DNA of 64,000 nucleotides from JBGCEZ01 sp045106735 (GCA_045106735.1 JBGCEZ010000009.1:62001-126000); one strand, 5' to 3'; shown: positions 53,455 through 63,404, numbered from the stretch's first letter. Notes: a model not told the origin generated them from the letters alone. A program made the numbers and translations.

Positions 53455-53809
53455 GGGGCGGGAACCGGGGCGCGGGTGGAGTCCGCCGGGGCCGGGGAGC
53501 GGCGCGAAGCGGCGGGACGAAGCACGGTAGCGGTTCGGAGCCGCGACGACTTCGTGCGATGGGCTGGCTCCCCGCCGGTCTGGACGGTCTGGACGGTCGG
53601 GTCGAAGGAGCCGTCGGCAGTCGATTCCCGTGCGACGGCCACATCCACGGTCGTTCGTCAATCTTCGGGATCGAGCGATTGCCTGCTCATCGGACCGCGA
53701 CCCCAATCGCGCCGCGGCGAAACCGCGGCACGTCCGACCCCGCCCTCGGATTCGCCGAGGCCGCATGGCCGTTCGCCGGCCCTTCGGTCGCACTCGGCGT
53801 CGACGGGGA
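53455..53809. other. 355-bp gap, no gene seen
   Basis: Between the transporter start (minus) and the GxxExxY gene (plus). It holds GGTCTGGAC repeats at about 53578-53597. Divergent promoters should lie here; none clear. Confidence 0.4.
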
Positions 53810-54385
53810 ATGGCCGACGTACGGTCGCCCGCCGTGAACCGACCCCAACCACCATCCGAGCCTGGCGTTGGCCCTGGCGCCCCCGATCGCTCCGACGCCA
53901 CCGTGCCGTCCCGGGCCCCCGCCCCCGCTCCGGCTCCAGCCCCCGCCTCGGCTCCCGCGCCCGCGCCCACCCCCGCGCCCGACTCCCCCGTCGCCGAGTG
54001 GTCGACCGACGCGGTGGCCGAAGTTGTCGTCGACGCCGCGCGCCACGTGCACGCGGCCCTCGGGCCTGGGTTGCTCGAACACGTCTACGAGGTCGTGCTC
54101 GGCCATGAGCTGATCCGCCGCGGCCTTCCCGTCGAGCGGCAGCGGATGTTCCCGGTGCGCTATGGCCGCATCGTCGTCGACAAGGGCTTTCGCACCGACA
54201 TCGTCGTCGACCGTCGACTGCTCATCGAGGTCAAGACCGCGGCCCGGCTTGCCGCCGTGCACCGCCAGCAGGTGATGACCTACTGCCGCATGGCCGGCTT
54301 CCGGCTCGGCCTGCTGATCAACTTCGGCGGCGACACGATGGATGTGGGCGTGCAGCGGATCGAGGTGAAGCCGCGGGACGAATGA
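53810..54385 (+). CDS. GxxExxY-family protein
   Basis: 191 residues from ATG 53810; GTG 53834 is an alternative start. About 60 residues of Ala-Pro repeat leader precede the conserved domain: GPGLLEHVYE (the GxxExxY motif), LPVERQRMFPVRYGRIVVD, DIVVDRRLLIEVKTAARL and YCRMAGFRLGLLINFG. The IEVK segment is typical of the PD-(D/E)XK nuclease-like fold, and the family has been proposed to include nucleases. Common in environmental and planctomycete genomes. No enzymatic role is proven. Confidence 0.88.
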   Translation: MADVRSPAVNRPQPPSEPGVGPGAPDRSDATVPSRAPAPAPAPAPASAPAPAPTPAPDSPVAEWSTDAVAEVVVDAARHVHAALGPGLLEHVYEVVLGHELIRRGLPVERQRMFPVRYGRIVVDKGFRTDIVVDRRLLIEVKTAARLAAVHRQQVMTYCRMAGFRLGLLINFGGDTMDVGVQRIEVKPRDE

Positions 54386-54490
54386 AGAACGCCCGAACGT
54401 ACACACACCCATCGCGACGGCCAACCAATCTCGACAGAAAGACCACCGCGTGCACGACTGCAAACTCCATCCGTCACCGAGAACGCGTTC

Positions 54491-54937
54491 ATGATGGAGA
54501 GACCGAGTGTCTTCATCGAGACAAGCATCATCGGCTTCCTTGCGTCTCGCCGAAGCCGGAGCATTCACACTGCGTCGAAGCAAATCCGCACCCACGACTG
54601 GTGGCGCGATGAGCGGAATCAGTTCGATCTCTTCGTTTCGGAAGCGGTCATCGCGGAGTTGGCCGCCGGGGATGAGACAGCTGCATCGGAACGGCTCGGG
54701 TACACACAAGGGCTTGACATGCTCGCAGCGATCCCGGTGGTTGACCAGCTCGCACAGGCCATCATGGAGGATTCTGGACTGCCGCCAAACGCTCACGTTG
54801 ACGCCATCCACATGGCGACTGCGGCGGTTCACGGCATGGACGACCTGCTCACGCGGAACTGCAAGCACATCGCGAATGCGGCCATGCGGCCGGAGATCGT
54901 TCGGATTTGCTTGGAGGCCGGTTTTCCGGCGGCGTAA
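54491..54937 (+). CDS. PIN-domain protein, probable toxin
   Basis: 148 residues from ATG 54491; ATG 54494 is the alternative. It has the PIN pattern with acidic residues: VFIETSIIGFLASR at the start, EAVIAELAAGD, and HVDAIHMATAAVHGMDDLLTRNCKH. PIN enzymes cut RNA. It is followed by a small gene with its own ribosome site. Such PIN plus small-partner pairs behave as type II toxin-antitoxin modules; that role is inferred. Confidence 0.85.
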   Translation: MMERPSVFIETSIIGFLASRRSRSIHTASKQIRTHDWWRDERNQFDLFVSEAVIAELAAGDETAASERLGYTQGLDMLAAIPVVDQLAQAIMEDSGLPPNAHVDAIHMATAAVHGMDDLLTRNCKHIANAAMRPEIVRICLEAGFPAA

Positions 54938-54963
54938 CATGTGTACGCCGGAGGAGCTCGCCA

Positions 54964-55227
54964 ATGTCTGATGCCCAAGACGATCCGATTCTTCACGAAG
55001 TACGTCAGAATCGGCAACGCCTTTTCGAAAAGCATGGCGGCACGGTCGCAGCGTTCATGCGCGAGATGAGACGGAGGGACGCCGTGCGCGGCCAGTCGGT
55101 CGACCGGTCACAGCCGCCCAAGCGCCGTGGCGACGCATCGTCCGAGTCTTCGGATGGGGCGGCGTCGCAATCATTTGGTGCGACCTCACCAGTCGCTGGC
55201 GAGCTCGAACGGAGTGCTGCGTCCTGA
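54964..55227 (+). CDS. Small PIN partner protein, probable antitoxin
   Basis: 87 residues from ATG 54964, after GGAGGAG. The conserved-looking core is at the N-terminus: DDPILHEVRQNRQRLFEKHG, AAFMREMRRR. The pattern PIxxEVRxxR with a later R-E-x-x-R is shared with small proteins found beside PIN genes. The Ser/Ala-rich tail varies. No DNA-binding fold is seen. It follows the toxin candidate by 26 bases. Confidence 0.7.
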   Translation: MSDAQDDPILHEVRQNRQRLFEKHGGTVAAFMREMRRRDAVRGQSVDRSQPPKRRGDASSESSDGAASQSFGATSPVAGELERSAAS

Positions 55228-55530
55228 CCGCACGCTTCTGCTTGGTGATGTGGTCAGTCTTCGATTCGTCGTCCGTCCCGTCGTCCGATCGGGAACCGCG
55301 CCGGAAGAGAGCCTGGACGCGTTCGAGATTCATGGTGCGCGCAGCATCGTCAACATCAACAATTGACTCCGCTGTTTGGTGTTGTTGGGGCGTGCTGGAT
55401 CGTCGCCTCCGTCTGGAGCGCTGCCGAAGGCTCGGTCGGCCGCATGCTTCCATCCTCTGCGGATGCACGTCATGAGCCGTGAGGAGTCAAGAGAGGTTCC
55501 TCAGGGCGACTGCGTTCTTGAAACCCAGCC
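55228..55530. other. 303-bp convergent gap, no gene seen
   Basis: Between the PIN partner (plus) and the small membrane protein (minus). TGAGGA (55480-55485) and TCCTCA (55498-55503) form a 6-bp inverted repeat, a weak terminator candidate. Codon use does not look coding. Confidence 0.4.
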
Positions 55531-55881
55531 TCACGGCTCCGCCGGACGCCGCACGACCCGCACGTTGTTCGAGCGGCCGCTGGCGTCGACGCCGGAAGGT
55601 CGGCGGGGCGCGGCCGGCGAGCCGCCCGACCCCGCCGTCCCGGAGAAGAGGCCGGTGATCGCCCGCATGACGGTGTTGACCGCGGCGAGGGCGATGAAAA
55701 CGAGCGTTGCGGCGGCGATGGCCAGCAGGAACAGCAGGAGGATCGGCAGGGCGATGATCAGGACGAACAGACCGATGGCCAGGCGGCTGACCCAACCGGG
55801 CTGCCGCTGCATCACCTGCCAGGCTCCGCCGGCCCTTCGGCCGCCGGCCTGCATCACGCGTACAACTCTGACTGCTTCCAT
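55531..55881 (-). CDS. Small membrane protein
   Basis: 116 residues from ATG 55881. A basic N-terminus precedes one or two helices (LAIGLFVLIIALPILLLFLL, AAATLVFIALAAV), followed by a Gly/Ser/Pro-rich tail. No family recognised. Its start faces dnaE. Confidence 0.6.
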   Translation of the reverse strand: MEAVRVVRVMQAGGRRAGGAWQVMQRQPGWVSRLAIGLFVLIIALPILLLFLLAIAAATLVFIALAAVNTVMRAITGLFSGTAGSGGSPAAPRRPSGVDASGRSNNVRVVRRPAEP

Positions 55882-56219
55882 GGCACCTCATGGTACGGCA
55901 AGTGGGTCACGAAATTCCGCTCGGGCCCCCGCTGGCGGGGACTGACTGTCGGCCGTGCGGCCCTCCACGACGCCGATCGAAGGGCCGGGTAGGCTATGGG
56001 GTCGGCTCGACTACATCTTGTGGTCTCGTTGGACGCGTTCCGCCGACAAGCACCATCTGTGGGGCTGAGTTCGCACGGAGCGTCTGCCCCGACCGGCCGC
56101 TTGCCGGGCCTTTCGCCAGGCCGTGGCCGCGTTTTTTCGCCCGTCCGCGCTTGTTGCTCCCCGCTCCCCGCTCCCCGCTTCGTGCTCGCCGCTCCCGGCC
56201 CGCCACGGGCCATTCCCGG
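55882..56219. other. 338-bp gap upstream of dnaE
   Basis: The dnaE frame is open through it, but it lacks a start fitting the domain. It contains CCCCGCTCCCCGCTCCCCGC-like triplicate units at about 56159-56180. The divergent promoters for dnaE and the small membrane protein should lie here. Confidence 0.5.
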
Positions 56220-59200
56220 ATGCCGCCCATGACCACCGCCGCCGCCACGCCGGCCGTTCCAGGCTTCGCCCACCTGCACCTGCACACCGAGTACTCGCTG
56301 CTCGACGGTGGCAACACCATCGACCGGCTGCTCCAGCGGGTGAAGGACCTTGGCATGGACTCGGTCGCGGTGACCGACCACGGCAATCTCTTTGGCGCGG
56401 TCGAGTTCTACACCAAGGCCAAGCGGGCGGGCGTGAAGCCGATCCTTGGCATCGAGGCCTACGTGGCCATCGGTGATCGCCGCGAACGCGTCAAGACCGG
56501 CATCGCCGACGGCGGTTTCCACCTCGTGTTGCTCGCGGAAACGCAGCACGGCTGGCAGAACCTGCTGAAACTCAGTAGCGATGCGTACCTCAACGGCTTC
56601 TACTACAAGCCGCGCATGGACAAGGAAACGCTCACCCAGTTCAAGGGTGGGCTGATCGCGATCAACGGCCACCTCGGTTCGTCCCTGGCCCACCACCTCA
56701 CGCAGTACGAGCGGTCGGGGCACGCCCAAGAACATTGGGACGCGGCGGTGGAGGAAGCCCGCTGGCACATGGAGGCCTTTCCGCCGAACGAAAAGGGCGA
56801 ACCCTGCTTCTTTGTCGAACTCCAGCGGCACTCGGTGCAGGATCAGCACGCGATCAACCCGCACCTCATCCGCCTGGCGGAAGAAATCGGCGCGCCGCTT
56901 GTCTGCGACAACGACGCCCACTTCCTGGGGGCCGACGACTGGGACGCCCACGACAGCCTCTGCTGTATTTCGATGGGCAAGATCAAGGACGACCCCGACC
57001 GGCTGCACTATCCGCGTGATCTCTACGTCAAGAGCCCGCAGGAAATGGCGGCCGAGTTCCATGATCTGCCCGAGGCGCTGGAGAACACGGTTCGGATCGC
57101 CGAGCGGTGCAACGTCGAAATTGACTTTGAGGCGAACCACGCCCCCGTCGTGCGCATCGTCAGCGACTACGAAGAGCTGCCCGACACCATTGAGGGCGCG
57201 CTGGAACTCATCCACGCGTACGAATGCGGCCATCCGGTCGGGTCCACCGAGTGGTTCAAGTCGTTCTGTGCGCAGTTCCGCCTGGAGCCCTTTGACGCCG
57301 CGGCGTCGGAAAAGGAAGGGATCAGCGACCCCGCGGCCGAAGAGGCGATGCTGAAGGATCAGTGCGACCGGGCCTTGCGCGTGTTGTCAGAAGCCGGCGC
57401 GGTGTGGCGCTATGGCGCTGAACCGCTGGACGAAGAGAAGCGGGCGCGCCTGGACCGCGAACTCAAGGTGCTGGCCGACAAGCTCATCAGCGCGTACTTC
57501 CTGATCGTGTGGGACTTCGTCGACTGGGCGCGCCAGCGCGGCATGCCGTCCAATGCGCGTGGATCGGGCGTCGGCACGATGGTCGGCTTCGTGCTCGGCC
57601 TGTCGAACGCGTGCCCGGTGCACTACGGCCTGCTGTTCGAACGGTTCACCGACCCCGACCGAACCGAGTACCCGGATATCGATATTGATATCTGCCAGTA
57701 CGGCCGCGGCGACGTGATCGACTACGTGCGGCAGAAGTACGGCTACGTGGCCCAGATCGTGACCTTCGGGCGGCTCAAGGCGCGGCAAGCGATCAAGGAT
57801 GTGGCCCGCGTCCACGGGTTCCCGGCGGTCGAGGGCCAGCGCCTGGCCAACCTGGTGCCGGACGAACTCAACATCAAGATCGACGCGGCGCTCGAGAAGG
57901 AACCGGACTTCAAGTCCGAGTACGACGGCAATCCGGCGGTCAAGACGATCATCGACACCGCCCGGCAGCTCGAGAACCACGCCCGGCACATCGGCATCCA
58001 CGCCGCTGGCGTCGTGGTCGCGACGCAGCCGCTGGACAACATCGTGCCGCTGCTCCGTCAGGCGGGCAGCGAAGACGCGATGACGCAGTGGGATGGCCCG
58101 ACCTGCGAGAACGTCGGCCTCCTGAAGGTGGACTTCCTGGGACTGCGCACGCTTTCGACCATCGAACGGGCGAAAGATCTGATCCGCCAAGGCGTGGAGG
58201 AAGACGCGATTTGGCGAGCCGTCGGCCAGGAACCGCCAAAGGCTGGCGACGCATCGGACATGCGGGCGCACCCGCTGGACCTTGAGCGCCTGCGTTATGA
58301 CGACCAGCAGGTCCTGGAGCTGTTCCGGCGCGGCGATACGGCGGGCATCTTCCAGTTCGAATCCGGCGGCATGCAGAAGCTGCTGCTCGACATGAAGCCC
58401 GACCGCTTGGAAGACCTGATCGCGGCGAATGCCCTGTTCCGCCCCGGCCCGATGGACCTCATTCCGGACTACTGCCGGCGCAAGCACGGCAACGAAGAAG
58501 TACCGCTCGTGCACCCGATTGTCGACGGCTTCACCGCCGAGACGTACGGCATCATGATCTACCAAGAGCAGGTCATGCAGATCGTGCACGGCCTGGGCGG
58601 CGTGCCACTTCGCGCGGCGTACTCGTTGATCAAGGCGATCAGCAAGAAGAAAGAGAAGATCATCAACGCCGAGCGGCCCAAGTTCATCGAGGGCGCCGGC
58701 GAGCAGGGGCTGGCCAAGAAGGAGGCGGAGGAACTCTTCGACCTCATCCTGAAGTTTGCCGGCTACGGCTTCAACAAGTCGCACTCCACCGGCTACGCGA
58801 TCATTGCGTACCAGACGGCGTACCTGAAGACGTACTTCCCGGCCCAGTACATGGCCGCGGTGCTCACGCTCGAGTCGGGCGCAAAGAAAGTCGAAGACTG
58901 GGTGCCGTACTTGCAGGACGCGGCGAACTGTCGGTGGCCGGACCACGATCCCGAAGGCGAGCGCGGCGCGATCCGGGCCCACGTGGGCGTGGAAGTGAAG
59001 CCGCCGGACCTCAACCGTTCCGAGACGGACTTCTCCGTCGTCTTTGATCCGGGCGAGAAGCACGACAACCTGCACGGCCACATCCGCTTCGGACTCGGGG
59101 CGATCAAGGGCGTCGGCCGCGGTGCCGTGGACCGGATCATCGAGGAGCGCACGGCCGAGGGGCCGTTCAAGAGCCTGCACCAGTTCTGCGAACGCATTGG

Positions 59201-60215
59201 TCCGCGCGTCGTGACCAAGGCGCAGATCGAATCGATGATCAAGGCGGGTGCGCTCGATTCCGTGCACGGAGCGGAAGCCCGATCGGCCATGCTCGCCGGC
59301 TTGGAAGCGGCGGTCAGCGCCGGATCGAAGGCGGCCGAAGACAAGGCAAGCGGTCAGTTGTCGATCTTCGGACAACCCGGCGCGGCGCCGGCGGCACAGA
59401 CGTTCGCCGAAACCGAAATGCCACTACCGAACGTGCCGGTCTGGGACAGCCGAACGGCGCTCGCGGCGGAGAAGGAAGTGCTCGGCGTGCACCTTTCGGG
59501 GCACCCGACGGACGAATACCGTCGATCATTGCAGACGTATTCGACGCACGATCTGCGGTCGATTGAGGGCGCGAGCGACGGACGGACGGTGCTGGTCGGC
59601 GGCATGCTGGCCGAAGTGCGCATCACCGTTGTCAAGAGTGGGCGCAGTGCCGGCGAAAAGATGTCGATGATCACGCTCGAAGACCGGATCGGCACGCTGG
59701 ACGGCGTGGTCTTTTCCAACGTCTTTGCCCGCGAGGCGGCGCGACTGCAGTCGCAAGCCGTGGTCCTCCTGCTCGGCAAGACCGATCGCTCGCGCGGCCG
59801 CCTGCAAATCATCGTCGACCGAGTGATTCCGATCGACGACGCGGCCCGGCATCTCACGCGGGCAATCGAATTGCGATTCGACGAGCCGATCGGCGGCGGC
59901 GACCCGGCGGAACTCCTGAACGACATGCGACTGGCCGCCGGACTGCTCCAGCAAGCGGCCGCCCAGGGCGGCGCGGTGCCCGGGCATCCGGCCGAAGTAT
60001 CCATCGACCTGCGGGCCAGCGGCCGGCGCATCATGCTGCGGCCGAACAACCTGCGGGTGGTTCCCGAGCCGGCCGTCTTGCGCCGCATCGAGTCGGCGAT
60101 CGGTCCCGGCCGCATCCGTCTCATCGGCGGGCACGTTCCGGACATCGCCTCCGGCGGCGGGTCCCGCGGCGGACGCGGCGGCCGATTCGCGGTGCCGGCG
60201 AGCCGGGGGGACTGA
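56220..60215 (+). CDS. dnaE: DNA polymerase III alpha subunit
   Basis: 1331 residues from ATG 56220; ATG 56229 is an equally good start. Replicative polymerase. PHP domain FAHLHLHTEYSLLDGG at the start, polymerase metal Asp pair in PDIDIDICQYGRGDVIDYV, fingers RLKARQAIKDVARVHG, then GIHAAGVVV and RPGPMDLIPDYCRRKHG, the KSHSTGYA motif, HhH (GAIKGVGRGAVDRIIE) and a late OB fold with the usual MSMITLEDRIGTLDGVVFS. It is longer than E. coli DnaE (1160). The C-terminus adds a Pro/Gly/Arg-rich tail. A DnaE1-type enzyme by architecture; DnaE2 (ImuC) is not excluded, but no imuB lies here. Confidence 0.97.
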   Translation: MPPMTTAAATPAVPGFAHLHLHTEYSLLDGGNTIDRLLQRVKDLGMDSVAVTDHGNLFGAVEFYTKAKRAGVKPILGIEAYVAIGDRRERVKTGIADGGFHLVLLAETQHGWQNLLKLSSDAYLNGFYYKPRMDKETLTQFKGGLIAINGHLGSSLAHHLTQYERSGHAQEHWDAAVEEARWHMEAFPPNEKGEPCFFVELQRHSVQDQHAINPHLIRLAEEIGAPLVCDNDAHFLGADDWDAHDSLCCISMGKIKDDPDRLHYPRDLYVKSPQEMAAEFHDLPEALENTVRIAERCNVEIDFEANHAPVVRIVSDYEELPDTIEGALELIHAYECGHPVGSTEWFKSFCAQFRLEPFDAAASEKEGISDPAAEEAMLKDQCDRALRVLSEAGAVWRYGAEPLDEEKRARLDRELKVLADKLISAYFLIVWDFVDWARQRGMPSNARGSGVGTMVGFVLGLSNACPVHYGLLFERFTDPDRTEYPDIDIDICQYGRGDVIDYVRQKYGYVAQIVTFGRLKARQAIKDVARVHGFPAVEGQRLANLVPDELNIKIDAALEKEPDFKSEYDGNPAVKTIIDTARQLENHARHIGIHAAGVVVATQPLDNIVPLLRQAGSEDAMTQWDGPTCENVGLLKVDFLGLRTLSTIERAKDLIRQGVEEDAIWRAVGQEPPKAGDASDMRAHPLDLERLRYDDQQVLELFRRGDTAGIFQFESGGMQKLLLDMKPDRLEDLIAANALFRPGPMDLIPDYCRRKHGNEEVPLVHPIVDGFTAETYGIMIYQEQVMQIVHGLGGVPLRAAYSLIKAISKKKEKIINAERPKFIEGAGEQGLAKKEAEELFDLILKFAGYGFNKSHSTGYAIIAYQTAYLKTYFPAQYMAAVLTLESGAKKVEDWVPYLQDAANCRWPDHDPEGERGAIRAHVGVEVKPPDLNRSETDFSVVFDPGEKHDNLHGHIRFGLGAIKGVGRGAVDRIIEERTAEGPFKSLHQFCERIGPRVVTKAQIESMIKAGALDSVHGAEARSAMLAGLEAAVSAGSKAAEDKASGQLSIFGQPGAAPAAQTFAETEMPLPNVPVWDSRTALAAEKEVLGVHLSGHPTDEYRRSLQTYSTHDLRSIEGASDGRTVLVGGMLAEVRITVVKSGRSAGEKMSMITLEDRIGTLDGVVFSNVFAREAARLQSQAVVLLLGKTDRSRGRLQIIVDRVIPIDDAARHLTRAIELRFDEPIGGGDPAELLNDMRLAAGLLQQAAAQGGAVPGHPAEVSIDLRASGRRIMLRPNNLRVVPEPAVLRRIESAIGPGRIRLIGGHVPDIASGGGSRGGRGGRFAVPASRGD

Positions 60216-60332
60216 CGGCGAGCGAGTGGTTGGCGTTGCCTTGAGGGGTGGCCGCGTGGTGCTTCGCCCGCGGCCCGCGTCCCTGCGTCCCTGCGGCTTC
60301 AACGCGGGCGAGTCAGCCGATCACGTCCTCCC

Positions 60333-62300
60333 CTACCGCCGCACCGAAATCGGCTCCGATCGGTGCGTCCGAAGCTGGCCGGCATCGCCACTGGCCGCCC
60401 ATGTTTCAAGCAGTTCGCGCGCTTCGATCGGTGTCCAGTCCACCTTCCGCGGTGATCCGTTGACCCGGACCGAGCTCGGCGGCTGACCCGGGCCCGGCCA
60501 CTCGAGCCGCAGGCGGGTGATGCCTTCGGTCAGCACTTCCATCTCGCCGCCCATGATGCGAGCTTCGGCCAGACCAACGCGGCCCGAACGCCGGTACAGC
60601 GGGCGCGGACGGTGGGCGGCCCAGCGTCCCGAAAGCGTGCGGCGGGCGCCGTCCCGCTCGACCACCGCCGTGGGCGCGTCGCCCGGGCGCACGCGCAGCG
60701 CCGCCTCCACAAGTGACGCGGGATCCGGCGTCGCGCGTCCGGCGAGGCGCAGGATGCGGTCGCCCGGCCGCACCCCGATGGCGTGGGCGAGTCCGCCGAT
60801 GATGACCGTGTTCACCTGCGTGCCGCCGCCGGGTTCCAGTTGCACCCACATGGACGGGGGCGGGGCGACGCTCATGATCTGATCGGTTTCCGCGTTGCGG
60901 CCGCCGAGTCGTTCGACGACCACCGGGCCGTACGCGCCGGGCACCGCGAATCGCCAGCGAATCGAGTCGATTGACGGGCGCCGGACCGTGCGGAGGAACG
61001 CCTCGATCATCGGCTCGAGGGCGAGGAAGTACGTCGGCTGATGCCCGCCGGATTCCCAACTGATGATGCGCATCGAGCCGCCATCGTTGAGCGCCGGCAT
61101 GAGGTGCGGCATGACCGTGGACATGGGATACAGATGATCGTTCCGCGTGCCGATCGCGATCATCGGCGAACGGGCCATGTTGCGTGGGTGCAATTCGGTG
61201 GCGGTGCGCGTGGTGAGGATCTCGGGCTGGCCGTTCATCGGCATGAACGCGGCGAACGACTGTGGCGCGTGCATGGCCAGGTAGTAGCACCCGGTGCCGC
61301 CGTCGGAGAAGCCGGTCGCGATGATGCGGTCGTCGTCGATCGGCAGCACGCGGCGGCAATCGCGGAGGACGGCAGCGATCGCTTGCTCCCCGCGCTCCAC
61401 CCACCACTCCGATTCGGCCCGGGCGAGGGGCAAGACGATCGGCATGCCCATTCGCTCGCTCATCGGCCCCCAGAGTCGTCCGCCCAGCCCGGCGTCTTCG
61501 GCTCGCTCGGGATACGTCGCCCGTCCGACGCCCCCGTGCAAGTGGACGAGCAGCGGCACGGGCGCGTCGCCCGCGGGCAGCGAGCGCGGCACGTAGAGCA
61601 TGTACGGCACGCGTCCGGCGCGCGGTCCGCCCAACGGGGCCATGCGTCCCGACCAACCGCGGGGCAGATCGGCGGCAAGCTCGGTTGACGGACGGTTGGC
61701 AATGACGTCGGCGATGGTCGACGGGTCGGGACGGTCGCGGAGCATGCGCGTGATCCGAGAGGCTGCATCCTGTGGCCCGTCGGAACGCAGGCTCGTGATG
61801 TCATCGGCCAGAGTGGCGACGGCTTCGGCGCTGGGGCGAACGCTGGCGTCAACCGTGGTACGACGCTCAGATGAGTGCTTCGAGCCAACCGCAGAACGAC
61901 GCTCGGAAGACTTCCCGGAACCAACTTTGGGGCCAACTTCGAAGCCGACCTCGGAGACCACCTCGGTGCCAACTTCGAAGCCAACCTTGGAGCCAACCTT
62001 GGAGCCGACGTTGGAGCCGACCTTGAAGCCAACCTTGGAGCCGACCTCGGTGCCGACCTCGGTGCCAAACTCGGTGCCAAACTCGGGGTCTCCATTGGAA
62101 CGAGGCTCAGAACCAGTCTCGGGTTCGAAGACCGTGATCGCCAGGGTTGGAGCGGCGATCGTGGCCGCGATGGCGACGACGACGGTCGCGACCATCGGGA
62201 CCATCGCGATCGAATTGGCGACACGGCGCGTCCGGGTACAGGCGGCGCGGGCGAGTTCGGACGGGAAACGCAGTGAAGACAGGCATGAACTGATGGGCAC
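60333..62300 (-). CDS. Exported esterase-like alpha/beta hydrolase with PDZ domain
   Basis: 655 residues from GTG 62300, with CGGAG six bases upstream; an ATG inside the helix is an alternative. A hydrophobic signal or anchor (MVATVVVAIAATIAAP) is followed by a run of GxxV tetrapeptides (about 61915-62100). The catalytic part has VPLLVHLHGGVG, the nucleophile elbow GFSDGGTGCYY, and later ISWESGGHQPTY with a possible His. A PDZ domain (IIGGLAHAIGVRPGDRIL) and a beta module close the protein. The fold is like PHB-depolymerase or esterase D enzymes of the LpqC type. Substrate unknown. Confidence 0.87.
   Translation of the reverse strand: MPISSCLSSLRFPSELARAACTRTRRVANSIAMVPMVATVVVAIAATIAAPTLAITVFEPETGSEPRSNGDPEFGTEFGTEVGTEVGSKVGFKVGSNVGSKVGSKVGFEVGTEVVSEVGFEVGPKVGSGKSSERRSAVGSKHSSERRTTVDASVRPSAEAVATLADDITSLRSDGPQDAASRITRMLRDRPDPSTIADVIANRPSTELAADLPRGWSGRMAPLGGPRAGRVPYMLYVPRSLPAGDAPVPLLVHLHGGVGRATYPERAEDAGLGGRLWGPMSERMGMPIVLPLARAESEWWVERGEQAIAAVLRDCRRVLPIDDDRIIATGFSDGGTGCYYLAMHAPQSFAAFMPMNGQPEILTTRTATELHPRNMARSPMIAIGTRNDHLYPMSTVMPHLMPALNDGGSMRIISWESGGHQPTYFLALEPMIEAFLRTVRRPSIDSIRWRFAVPGAYGPVVVERLGGRNAETDQIMSVAPPPSMWVQLEPGGGTQVNTVIIGGLAHAIGVRPGDRILRLAGRATPDPASLVEAALRVRPGDAPTAVVERDGARRTLSGRWAAHRPRPLYRRSGRVGLAEARIMGGEMEVLTEGITRLRLEWPGPGQPPSSVRVNGSPRKVDWTPIEARELLETWAASGDAGQLRTHRSEPISVRR
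61915..62100 (-). repeat. 12-bp coding repeat (GxxV tetrapeptide)
   Basis: About sixteen 12-bp units read on the minus strand as G(S/T/F)(K/E)V. Variation is at codon positions 2-3 of the second and third residues. The stretch separates the membrane anchor from the hydrolase. Confidence 0.9.
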
Positions 62301-62580
62301 GGGAAACTCCGAGGGAAACGTGCGGGCACCGATGCATCGCTTCGTGCGCGCCCGTTGATCCTGCGCGCTCGTCCCCCGTTGCTGGCCACGAACATCAAGA
62401 CTTTGTGAAACTTTGCGCACGTCTCCGTACGGATGATGTTCGCGTGTTTGTGCGCCGTCGGGCGGGCGGCTGGCACCGGTGCGCGTCGGGTCACCACCGG
62501 TTTCCAGATTCACCGCTGGTCATATGACCGACTCGTCGTACGCTGGAGCGGTTGGTACTTCGGTGCCCGGGAGCCCCGCG

Positions 62581-63381
62581 ATGCCCATCTCCACTTCGCC
62601 CGCCGCCCCCACCCTCACCGGCCCGCCGGTGATGATTGACGGACGCACGTCGGCCGACTTTTACGGTGCGATCTACGCCGACGCCGCCGGCGATCCGAAC
62701 GCGGTGCCGTGGTCACACGGCGGGGCCCACCCGGCCCTGGTTCGCTGGCTCGACGTGGTTGCTCCGCAGTTGGTGCGATGTGGCGCGCGCGTCGCGGTGC
62801 CGGCATGCGGGTACGGCGAAGAAGTGCGAGCGCTCATCGGCCGCGGATACGACGCGATCGGATTCGACGTCTCGCCCCTCGCGGTGCGCGGAGCCCGATC
62901 GCTCGATCCGGCGAACGACGGGCAGTACGTTGAGGCGGATTTGTTCGATCTGCCCAGCCGATGGCGGCACCGCTTTGACCTGGTGGTCGAAGTCAACACG
63001 GTCCAGGCCATGCCGCCGACGGCGCGCGACCGGATCATGGCCGCGATGGCGGAACTGCTCACGCCCCATGGCCACCTGCTTGCGGTTGGGCACGCGCGGC
63101 CAGAGGGAACGCCGCTCGATTCGGCCCGCGCCGTACCGCCGTGGCCACTGACGGCCAGCGAATTGGAAGCGGTGGCCGGCCGCGCGGGCCTCGTCCCCGA
63201 CACCCCGATCGACATCTTCGAATTGGAACGGGCGGCCGCGCCCGCCGTGCCCGCCGCGGTCCCGGGCCATCCCTCGGCCACCGCCATTCCGAACGCCGTC
63301 GCCACTGCCGCCGTCGCCACCGCCATCGACCCCGCCGGCCGCCCCGCACTGCGGTTCCGCGGACTCTTCCGCCGCGGCTGA
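62581..63381 (+). CDS. TPMT-like SAM-dependent methyltransferase
   Basis: 266 residues from ATG 62581, with GGGAG seven bases upstream; in-frame ATG 62524 and ATG 62632 are alternatives. A class I SAM fold of the thiopurine/thiocyanate methyltransferase type: DFYGAIYADAAGDPNAVPWS, VAVPACGYGEEVRALI (glycine-rich SAM loop), GFDVSPLAVRGAR, EADLFDLP and LTPHGHLLAVGH. In planctomycetes such enzymes methylate sulfur, selenium or arsenic small molecules; the substrate is open. The C-terminal ~30 residues are Ala-Thr-Val-rich. Confidence 0.85.
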   Translation: MPISTSPAAPTLTGPPVMIDGRTSADFYGAIYADAAGDPNAVPWSHGGAHPALVRWLDVVAPQLVRCGARVAVPACGYGEEVRALIGRGYDAIGFDVSPLAVRGARSLDPANDGQYVEADLFDLPSRWRHRFDLVVEVNTVQAMPPTARDRIMAAMAELLTPHGHLLAVGHARPEGTPLDSARAVPPWPLTASELEAVAGRAGLVPDTPIDIFELERAAAPAVPAAVPGHPSATAIPNAVATAAVATAIDPAGRPALRFRGLFRRG

Positions 63382-63404
63382 AGAGCGGCCGATACACTTC
63401 GGCC

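Noticed and set aside
54382..54612. Frame before the PIN gene as an antitoxin
   Set aside because: It overlaps the PIN start in another frame, is rich in His/Arg/Thr, and has no ribosome site.
55055..55468. Minus-strand 137-codon frame across the PIN partner
   Set aside because: Arg/Ser-rich without motif; the plus-strand gene has a strong ribosome site.
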